Source: GCA-2683135 sp964507445 (lineage in GTDB: Bacteria > Planctomycetota > GCA-002687715). From it: 64,000 bases of DNA. The notes below the pieces were generated by a model. It had not been told where the DNA came from, searched no databases, and saw nothing but the letters and a program-made list of their open reading frames with translations. The number at the start of each line of letters is the position of its first letter. The first letter of the stretch is position 1. Made by a program: the position numbers and the translations under genes. The stretch covers positions 1-64,000 of the forward strand of contig CAZDQF010000016.1 of the NCBI GenBank assembly GCA_964507445.1. The letters are read 5' to 3'. Positions 42,559 through 50,600 of this stretch are shown here, piece by piece.

Positions 42559-45107
42559 TTTCCGGCAGGTCCGCTGGCGCCTCGGAACATCGGGCTGGTG
42601 CAGATGGTGACGATCATGTCGCGCAGGCGATGGCCGTTGCGACGGGATTGCTCCATCAGGTCCGCCACCGCGTAGCGGTCGTGAACGGTGAGCTCGCGGC
42701 CGAGGCCATAACTCAGGAGTCGACGCAGGACATTCTCGGCGATGTCGTCGAGCCGATGCTCCAGGAGGTATGTCTTCAAGTCTCGCATGCCATCGATGGA
42801 AGAGCCATCGGGAAGTCGGGCGCTCGCGTCCACGGGGACGGTGTTGAGGGCCTGGACGTAGGCGACGTAGTCCTCGAAGGTCCCGTCTCGCCGCTGATCG
42901 AAGCCCTTCACGCGGACGCCGTTCTGCGGGACCCGAGGCTGGAATCGCCCGACGGAGTTGTAGTGCTCGAACGGGATGCCCCAGGGGTCGAGGCGTTCGT
43001 GGCAGTCGCGGCAACTCTGAGAGTCACGGTGCTTGCGCAGCAGGTCCTTGATGGTGACGGCGGACTCGGCGTCGTCGCCCGCGGAGTCGACGAGGGCCGG
43101 GACCTCCGGTGGTGGCGGCGGGACCTCCTCGCCGAGGATGGCTTCGCGGATCCACACGGCGCGGTAGATGGGGTGCGGCGCGGACCCTGTGGAATTGGCC
43201 ACCAGGACCGAGCCCTGGGTGAGGAGGCCGCCGAGGTGGTGTCCTGGTTGCAAGGGGACAGGGCGCAGGGCGTTGCCCTGAACGCCGTGGATGCCGTAGT
43301 GGGCGGCGAGCGGTTGATTGACGTAGGCGAAGTCGGAGTCGACCAGCTGGGAGACGGGTGCATTGCGCCGGATGAGCTGCGCCACGTAGCCCACGGTCTC
43401 TGCGTGCATGTAATCCCTGATGGTCGGGCGGTAGGGGACCTCCGTGCCCCGTCGTTCGCCGGCCGAGACCCGGTACAGGAACCTCGGGAACAGGGCCGCG
43501 TTGATCTTCACGGCCTTGGCCTTCTCGATGCTGAGCCACTGCGTCGTGAAGTTGTGGATGAAGTCCCCGGACTTCGCGTCGTCGAGGAGCCGCAAGGTCT
43601 GGGACTCGAGGATCTCCGGGTCGTCGAGGCTCCCTTCCCTCGCGAAGGAGGAGAGCTCCTCGTCGGGCATGGTGCCCCAGAGGAAGTAGGCCAGGCGCGA
43701 CGCGAGGTCGTGATGGCTGGCGTTGGGAGCCTCCGGTGCGCTGGTGTGCTGCAGGAAGGCCGGCGCGATGAGCACCATGGCCAGGGTCTCGCGCATGGCG
43801 TGTTCGAGGGCGGGGAGGTCGGTCGCGAACACGGAGTACATGCGGCAGAAGCGATCGAGCTCTTCGTCCGTCACGGGGCGTCGGAACGCGCGGGTGGCGA
43901 ATCGTCGGATCACCTCACGGACGTATGCGCTCGGGTCCGATTCGCGAAGGGGCGAATCGAACAGGATGCGGCGGTGGTGATCTGGCGGCCAGGTGTCGGT
44001 GACGGGCGCCTCGAACTCGATGGACTGCACGACGACACGAGGGACCGTGAGCGGGTCCAGGTGGTCGTTGAGCCGTCCGTCGTCGTAGAGGTTCTGCGGC
44101 GTGATGGCCATGGTGGGAGGCGTCCGACCTCGATCCGTGACCCGCCCTTGCAGCTCGGGGTGGTTCTCGATCCGTCCCCGGAGTTCGAACACCTGAGACT
44201 CGTCCACTGTGTTGGTGAGGGCGACGGAGCCGACCGGATGGATCTGCCGGGCAGAGGAGTTGACGTTGAGATCCTGCCCCATGACCAGGCGCAGCTCGGC
44301 CTCCCGGAACCCCGGGGGGAGGATGGCGGCGGCCTTGACGCGGACCCGGAACTCACCGGTCTCGGGCCAGCTTCGGAGCCCCATGCCCCAGGCCGCGGAG
44401 TGGCGGCGGTTGCCGTAGACGCCGATCTCGTCGAGCTGCATGCCCCGTTCGGCGGGGTCGCGCGGCGCGAAGTCCCGCTTGGTCTTGTGGACCTCCGGCT
44501 CGCCGGGATCGACGATGGCGCTGGCCATGACGCGACGCGCGTTCTCCTTGTATCGGTCGAGCTGTTCCATCCCGAGGAGCATGAAGGTGGCGGTGTTGTT
44601 GAAGTGGTAGGGCTTCACCGGGTCCTCGGGGAGGTTGTCGGCGAGGCGCAGCTCGAACCCGATCAGGTCACGTAGGGTGTTCTGATACTCGAAGTTGGTC
44701 AGGCGCCGTGTCGTGGCAGGGGCAGGCGTGCCGCTGTCCCGTATGGCGGACTTGAGCTCGGAATCAAGCCACCTGACGATGGACCCGCGATCGGCGTCGT
44801 TCGGCTGCTTCTGTCCGGCCGGTGGCATGACCCCGTCCTCGAGGGCGTCGAGCACGTGGGCCCAACGTTCGAGGTCGGCGCCGAGGTCCGCGGGCAGGTC
44901 GTGAACGGTGAGGCCGCCCTTGGCGCGCGCCTCGCCGTGGCACTTCGTGCAATGGGCCTGGAGGAAGGGCCGGACCCCCGAAGCGAGACCCGCGTCGCCG
45001 CGGGGGAGGTCCTGAGCGGGGGAGGTCGCCGCGAGCGCCGTTCCCAGGAGGCAGGCGAGGACGGCGACGGGATCAGGCCGTCGCCGGGTCGTCGTCCACA
45101 GGTCCAT
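42555..45107 (-). CDS. DUF1592-family planctomycete cytochrome-type protein (DUF1587/1592/1588/1585 set)
   Basis: 850 residues from ATG 45107; a TTG at 45122 would add 5. A signal peptide is followed by a c-type haem motif CTKCH (53-57) in the planctomycete cytochrome domain with GGVMPPAG-type DGVMPPAGQKQP. LTNFEYQNTLRDLIG marks DUF1587, and the DUF1592/1588/1585 blocks follow, including PRFLYRVS-like text, TGSAPHPIYRAVWI and a second CXXCH, CRDCH (699-703), before LDPWGIPFEHYN. These proteins are secreted and thought to be redox partners in degradation of complex organic matter; function is unproven. It is coupled to DUF1552 and preceded, after 93 bases, by the Sec-TlpA gene. Confidence 0.92.
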   Translation of the reverse strand: MDLWTTTRRRPDPVAVLACLLGTALAATSPAQDLPRGDAGLASGVRPFLQAHCTKCHGEARAKGGLTVHDLPADLGADLERWAHVLDALEDGVMPPAGQKQPNDADRGSIVRWLDSELKSAIRDSGTPAPATTRRLTNFEYQNTLRDLIGFELRLADNLPEDPVKPYHFNNTATFMLLGMEQLDRYKENARRVMASAIVDPGEPEVHKTKRDFAPRDPAERGMQLDEIGVYGNRRHSAAWGMGLRSWPETGEFRVRVKAAAILPPGFREAELRLVMGQDLNVNSSARQIHPVGSVALTNTVDESQVFELRGRIENHPELQGRVTDRGRTPPTMAITPQNLYDDGRLNDHLDPLTVPRVVVQSIEFEAPVTDTWPPDHHRRILFDSPLRESDPSAYVREVIRRFATRAFRRPVTDEELDRFCRMYSVFATDLPALEHAMRETLAMVLIAPAFLQHTSAPEAPNASHHDLASRLAYFLWGTMPDEELSSFAREGSLDDPEILESQTLRLLDDAKSGDFIHNFTTQWLSIEKAKAVKINAALFPRFLYRVSAGERRGTEVPYRPTIRDYMHAETVGYVAQLIRRNAPVSQLVDSDFAYVNQPLAAHYGIHGVQGNALRPVPLQPGHHLGGLLTQGSVLVANSTGSAPHPIYRAVWIREAILGEEVPPPPPEVPALVDSAGDDAESAVTIKDLLRKHRDSQSCRDCHERLDPWGIPFEHYNSVGRFQPRVPQNGVRVKGFDQRRDGTFEDYVAYVQALNTVPVDASARLPDGSSIDGMRDLKTYLLEHRLDDIAENVLRRLLSYGLGRELTVHDRYAVADLMEQSRRNGHRLRDMIVTICTSPMFRGASGPAGK

Positions 45108-45200
45108 GGGGATCAACCTCAAGTCGTCTCCGCTCGGAGCGTCAAGCGCGCCTGTCGGGTCGCCGGAGCGGGGCGACCCGCGGCTGGTAGCCGTGGCGCG

Positions 45201-46331
45201 TCACTCTCCGGATTCGATCTTCTTGACCAGGTCCTTGGCGATGCCTGTCGCCGCGTTCCCGTCGTGGCCGCGGTAGCGGATCTTCATCTCGGCGTCGAGG
45301 ATGACGATGGTGGGCCAACCCCGGACACCCCAGTCATCGGAGATGGCATTGTTCGCGCCCTCGGGCTTGTTCTGGAAGGAGCGCCAGTTGAGCTTCTTCT
45401 CCTTGACGATGCGACGGATCTCTTCGAGGTCCTGGTCGGAGTTGACACCGATGAGGGCGAAGGGACGTCCACTCATTTCTTTCACGAGCGACCGCTCGTG
45501 CGGGTACATGGCCCGGCAGGGGCCTCACCAATCGCCCCAGAAGTCGAGGAAGATGACCTTGCCCTTGTAGTCGGAGAGCTTGAAGGCGACGCCGTCGAGG
45601 TCCACGCCCGCGATGTCCGGGGCGACCTTGCCGTTCCCGAAGGCCTCGCGGCCGCGAAGCTGCCCCAGGACGCGGGCCTTGAACGCCTCGTCGTCGGTGA
45701 GCTCCGCGGCCTGCATGGCGACCTTGCGGGCGCTCGCGTAATCGTCCGAGTCCGTCGGAGCGCTCTCCAGAGTTCGCTCCACCGGGATGTACATGGCGAG
45801 CGCCTTGACGCTCGGGTGCTTGTTCTCCTTCTCGATCTTCTCCGAGATCCAGGAGTAGTCCTTGTTGTCCCCGAGGATCGACCTGCCGATGTAGGGGACC
45901 ATCCGGAGAAGCTCACCGATCTCCTTGCTCTCCAGGTGGTGTTCGGCGAGGGTGTCCAGGGCCTTCTTCGCGGCGGACTTGTCGTCGGAGAACTGCGCGG
46001 TCTGCAGCGACATCATCAGGAACTCGATGGCGTCGTCCGTCCCTGCGTACTTCTTCGCCGCGGCGGCGAACCTGACGGGGAAGTCTCCCAGATCGAGCTT
46101 GGGGCGCATGCTCATGGCGGGGATGGGCTCGCCCTTGGCCTTCGCCTCCTCCGCCTTCTTGGCCTGCGCCGCCTGGTACTTCTGGAACTCGGCCAGGAGG
46201 TGCGACTGGAACTCCTCCTGGAGCTTGTCGGCCATCGCCTTCGGGCTGTCTGGTTTCGCTACCGCGGGATCTTGCGCGTTGGCGCCGACGGTGACGACGG
46301 CGGCGAGCATGAACGCCCATAGAGTCTTCAT
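45201..46331 (-). CDS. Selenocysteine-containing TlpA/thioredoxin-like protein (in-frame UGA at Sec269)
   Basis: Read through UGA at 45525-45527, the frame gives 376 residues. The start MKTLWAFMLAAVVTVGANA is a signal peptide with AAAGGA upstream. Residues ~20-225 are a helical domain of unknown type. The redoxin domain follows: APDIAGVDLDGVAFKLSDYKG, then FLDFWGDW, UGA, GPCRAMYPHE, so the motif is W-U-G-P-C in place of W-C-G-P-C. After the UGA the same frame continues normally through LIGVNSDQDLEEIRRI and the cis-Pro loop RGWPTIVILD to a real stop. A SECIS-like hairpin is placed as expected. Annotation tools would call two truncated genes. The alternative is a nonsense mutation, which would be a remarkable chance at this residue. 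Confidence 0.85.
45483..45527 (-). promoter_or_regulatory. Bacterial SECIS-like element (UGA plus downstream hairpin)
   Basis: On the minus strand the UGA (45527-45525) is followed after 24 bases by CACGAGC, loop GGUC, GCUCGUG (45500-45483): a perfect 7-bp stem with a tetraloop beginning with G and containing GU. As I recall, bacterial SECIS elements have the apical loop about 16-37 bases after the UGA, a G early in the loop and a GU that SelB contacts; E. coli fdhF has a similar GGUC core. Here the loop begins at base 32. Confidence 0.75.
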
Positions 46332-46495
46332 GGGATTAGGGTTCCTTTCGAGGATGTGAGCACGGTCAGGGTACCGGACGCTGACCTTGCCGCCAACGCC
46401 GTCGTCAGGTTGTCGGGCACGAGCCATCGCCCGCCGCCGCTGGGCAGGGTGTGTACAGGGATGGGAGGGCGCGTGAGACCGCAGGCCTGCAGTGT

Positions 46496-46670
46496 CTAAC
46501 GATCCATGTTCCGCAGCTCGGTCATCAGGCGTTCGACGTAGGTCAGGGCCCCGGGGTGGGTCTGCTTGTCTCCCGATTGGTGGTACTGCCCGATCTGCGT
46601 CTCGTTGAGGAAGGCGGGGAGGGACTGATGAAACCGTGTGACCTTGAAGTCACCTTCTTTCTTGGGAATG
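46496..46670 (-). pseudogene. Orphan C-terminal gene fragment
   Basis: On the minus strand a frame ending at TAG 46496 reads DFKVTRFHQSLPAFLNE, then TQIGQYHQSGDKQTHPGAL and TYVERLMTELRNMDR. Codons are rich in third-position G/C like real genes here. Upstream of about 46670 the protein-like quality vanishes and no start is convincing. Family not recognised. It is probably the end of a lost gene. The rest of the 536-base gap 46332-46867 shows no gene. Confidence 0.45.
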
Positions 46671-46867
46671 GACGGGAGCCCTCGTCTCCTCTGTCCGGAG
46701 GAAGCCGATAGGAGTCCCTGCGTCCAGCGTCCCGGCAACGGTGCGAGCGCCGCGGGAGAGGCGTGCAGGTCCGGGATTCCCGGAAGACCCGTGCGTGACA
46801 AATGCGTCGGGATCTCGCTCCCGTGGGTGTTGGCGAGGCAATCCGTCCCGCCGAGAAAGGCCATGAC

Positions 46868-47266
46868 ATGCACCGTTCCATCATCCTGTCCGTCTTCGCA
46901 CTCTCCCTGATGGTGTCCGTGGGCGCCGCTCAGGTGCAGACTCCGCCAACCACCACGCCTCCGCCGTACCTGGACGACCCTGAGTACTGGGCCATCCATG
47001 GGCCGAACGGGGACCTGGGTTTCGAGATCCGGGCCGAGTACCTGTACAGCGATGGGTTGGCGGATGTGTACTACCTCGTGATCACGGGGGAAGTGAACGG
47101 GAGGCCCTACTCCTCGTGGGGGATCGCGGTGGACGGACTCGACGGGCAGGTCCTGAATGTGTACACCGCGGACAGCCAAAACTGGGTCGAGTGGCACTGG
47201 GACGCGGACCACTACGACAAGGTGGGCGGCACGGCCGCTCAGCGGAGTTACCACCCGGTGAATTGA
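46868..47266 (+). CDS. Small secreted protein of unknown function
   Basis: 132 residues from ATG 46868, with AGAAAGG just upstream. A signal peptide MHRSIILSVFALSLMVSVGAA is cut near AQ; the mature part begins with a Pro/Thr linker (QTPPTTTPPPY) and then a single ~100-residue unit, with DPEYWAIHGPNGDLGFEI, DVYYLVITGEVNG, YSSWGIAVDGLDGQ and WVEWHWDADHYDK. It is rich in Tyr/Trp and acidic residues and has no Cys in the mature part. I do not recognise the family. A strong hairpin lies 64 bases after the stop, and decayed gene ends sit on both sides. Confidence 0.6.
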   Translation: MHRSIILSVFALSLMVSVGAAQVQTPPTTTPPPYLDDPEYWAIHGPNGDLGFEIRAEYLYSDGLADVYYLVITGEVNGRPYSSWGIAVDGLDGQVLNVYTADSQNWVEWHWDADHYDKVGGTAAQRSYHPVN

Positions 47267-47330
47267 GCCAGTTCCGTGAGGTGCATGCGCCCCACGGGAC
47301 GGGACCCGGGAGTTGTCCCTGACCCGTTGA

Positions 47331-47385
47331 GGACACCGACGGCGCGGCGGCCAGCGGCAGTGGTTCCGCCGCTGGCCTCGTGTCC
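47331..47385 (+). terminator. Long hairpin after the small secreted protein gene
   Basis: GGCCAGCGGC (47349-47358) pairs with GCCGCTGGCC (47368-47377) around a 9-base loop, and an outer GGACAC/GTGTCC (47331-47336, 47380-47385) can extend the base. It is terminator-like but has no T-run. Confidence 0.55.
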
Positions 47386-47459
47386 CGGGGGGCTCCCGAG
47401 GAAGTCGGAGGGCCGTCGAGGGCGCTGTCATCGAATCTCTGGTGAAGGCCGTGGGTAGC

Positions 47460-47641
47460 CCGATCCTGGACGTGACCGGTGGATTCTCGGGGAGTTTGAA
47501 GCCGCGGCCCGGGTGCTCGAAGACCAGGCCACGTTGCTCGGGTCCACGGGTTCGAGTCACACGGTGAGCCGACAGGTGGATGACGCAGGCAAGACCTTCA
47601 GGGTGACGTTGGTGTGGACGGATGCGCCCGGGGCGGCGTGA
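47460..47641 (+). pseudogene. Remnant of a secreted peptidase-like C-terminal domain
   Basis: The plus-strand frame ending in TGA 47639-47641 reads WILGEFEAAARVLEDQATLL, GSTGSSHTVSRQVDDAGK, then TFRVTLVWTDAPGAA. The FRVTLVWTDAPG pattern resembles the domain that follows subtilase (S8) catalytic domains in some secreted planctomycete proteins. A stop (TAG, 47456-47458) closes the frame upstream and no start or catalytic part is present, so it is a decayed end. It abuts the stop of the convergent esterase/heparinase fusion gene. Confidence 0.5.
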
Positions 47642-47647
47642 CGTGCC

Positions 47648-50600
47648 CTACCAGTCGGCGAGGGGCGAGACCTGCGTGAGCCTCGGCTCCGTGCCCCCCG
47701 GCGTGAGGAGGACGGCCAACCGGGTCTCGGAGGATGACAGCAGCTGAACCTCGAAGCCGATCATGCGGGTCCCCGGGTTGCCGTGGTCATGGGGCGCCCG
47801 GGGTTCGGCGGTGTCGTACGTCCTGAGTCGGGCGTTCGGGGGCGCCAGCACGCGCAAGCGGAGTTGTCGTCCGTCGCGGGTGAGCAGGGCTGTGGTGCCG
47901 TTCAGGGATTCGATCCTGGCCTCGGTCACCATGCCCCATCGCACGGTGGCCTCCGCGTCGAGCGCCCGGAGCTCGTCCTGAACCAGGACGGAGCGGTCGG
48001 CCCGCAAGGCGACGCCGCGGCGCGCAGCGTCCAGCTGCCCTGCGTACACCGCGGACATATCGATGATGGTGTGAGGGTTCGGGGCTCCGGTGGATCGGAC
48101 GATGGGGGCGAAGCCCTTCACGATCTGCTTGCGACCGTCCACCACCAGGGTGTTGTGGGAGAGGTTGTTGAGGCGGAAGACGTCCCAGCGCTGGCTCCCC
48201 TGGCGTCGGTCCCACAGGCGAATGCCCCTGGACTCGAGGCTGTGGTAGTTCTGGGCGCCGAGGTCGCGGGCCCAGCGGACACCGCCGGCGTCGAGGACGA
48301 ACGAGCCGATGTCCATGTGGCCGTGGTTGGCCCCGGGAGACCCGCCCTTGATGCCGACGAAGGTGTCGTCCTTCTCCCAGCCGCTGCGGTGGATCGCGAC
48401 GGGCGTGTGTCCGTCAGCGTGGAAGTGCGTGGCGTCGGGGGGCGGGGCTTTGGCGTGGGCCGCGTTCCACAGCAAGAGGAATGGGAGCAGGCGATGGCGC
48501 TTCGCCGCCGACGGCCGTGCCCGGTCGAGGAGCTCGTGGAGCGCCGTGCGTTCGCGATGGAGCAGTGACGGATCACGCCTGGTGGCGGCGAACCAGTACA
48601 TGGCGGGGGCGATGCCGCTCTTCTGGCCGCAGTCCGAGTAGTTGAAGAAGAGGCCGGTGGGGCCTGTCATCTGACGGTAGTAGTCCGACGATTTCAGGAA
48701 GGCGGCGGTGGTCAGGCCGAAGTCCGTGCCGATGGCAGAGCGGAGGGCGTCCACGAGCAGGACGTGATAGACGGTGCCGTACTTCCAGTAGCCCGGGCCC
48801 TCCGGGTAGGCACCATCCGGTTCATACTCGGCCAGGGCGCGAGGGACGTTGGCGACGGCGCGCTCGATGATCTCCGAGGCGAGCTTCGGCTCATCCTCCA
48901 GGACGGCGAGGGCGCCGAGGGTGAGGCCGCCGTGGCACACCTGGTTCCAGTTGTTCTCGGTGGTGACCCACCAGCCGCCCCGTTGGGAGGGTCTCAGGCC
49001 CTTCTCGATGATGGCGTCGCGGATGATTCTCCGCGACTCCGGGTCGAGGCCGGAGTGGAGCCAGTCGTAACCGATGGCGAGGGCGGCGGTCATCTCGGCG
49101 ACATCGAGGAAGTGGCTCGGGTTCCAGTCAGGGAAGGCCGCCGCCGCCAGCAGCTCCTGCCGCGCCCGCTCCAGGTAGCGGTCCTCGCCGGTCATGCGAT
49201 GCACGAAGGCCAGGTACACCACGCGCTGCAGGCAGGTGCGGGAGACCTCGAGCAGACGCCTGCCGACCTGCTCTCGTTGGACCGGCGCGGCCTGGAGGGT
49301 GGCGTCCGCGCACTCGCGGACGTAGGTCATGGCCCGCCTCAGCAAGGCGTCAGACTCCACGGCCGCCTTGACGGCGACGGCGGCTGACCGGTCCATGAAG
49401 AGACGGGGGTGCTCCTTGGTCGACCCGTTGATCCGGTGTGTGACGTCGTCCTCTGGTCCCGGCGGGGCCGTGTCTCTGGCGGCCTGGCCCAGCTTGGTGG
49501 CGATGTCGTGGAGGCTCTTGGGCCACTGCGGGAGCGCCAGCTCTACGGCGCCCTCGATCCGCGGTGCGCCGATCCCGGGCACGAGCTTTGACGTCGGCTG
49601 GGCGTAGATGAAGGGCACGGTGTCCTGGCCGTAGGTCTCCTGGAGGCTCGCGCCCAGGGCCGACATGGCCGGCGCGTATCGGGACACGTCCTGGCCGACG
49701 TTGTGGGGCCCGGGTACCCAGACCACGCCCCGGACCGCCATGGGGGTGAGGGGGCTGATGCAGAAGTTGTAGGTGAGGGTCGCGTTCTCGGTGTGCCTCG
49801 CCCACTGATCGCGTTCGGGTTGCGGGAACCCGGGTGGCCCGTCCACGAGGTCGTCCGGCAGCTCGTCGCCGCCGCGGAGGAGGTCGGCCACGGTGCGGTT
49901 GTAGGCCTTCAGGGTCTCGATGTAGCCGGTGACCGCTGACTTCCCGGCTTCGGTGTCGGGGTAGAGCAGGTTGAGCTCGTCACGCTCCTCTTCGAATCCC
50001 GGCGCCCGCTGAAGCCCCTCGTAGGAGATCCATGTGATGGGCGGGTTGTCCGCTCCGAGGGTGATGACGCCCACCGGGACCCCTGGCTCCTGGACCTGGG
50101 AGGCGAAGGCGTAGCCCGCGACGGTGAAGTCCGGGTTGGACTCCTCGTCGGTGGCTGTCACCCAACGGGCGACGTACTTTCCACCACCGATCTCCATGCG
50201 ACGTTTTCGCGGCTCACGGAAGCGCCGGGCCTTGGTGCGGATGCGGAACTCGCGGGCCAGCGGCAGGGGAGGGGCTTCGCGTATCTTCCGGTCTCTCGGG
50301 ATGAGCTCACCGGACAGGCGGGTGGACCCGGTCAAGACCCAGAGGTCGCCCACGACCACACCGCTGACGGTGGCTGAGGCTCCGTCGTCAGCGGTCACCT
50401 TGAGGTCGCGCCCGCCCGCGTGGGCCTCGAGGGGGTCGAGGTTGACCCGCCATCGTTCGAACTCGTCGACCTTGACGCTGTGGGCCTGTCCGGCGAAGCG
50501 CACCGTCACCGTCGTCCCGGCGCGAGCGAATCCCCATACGGGCACCGGCATCTCTCGCTGGATGACGGCGTGGCTGCGAAACGGCGTGGCGATCTGGATG

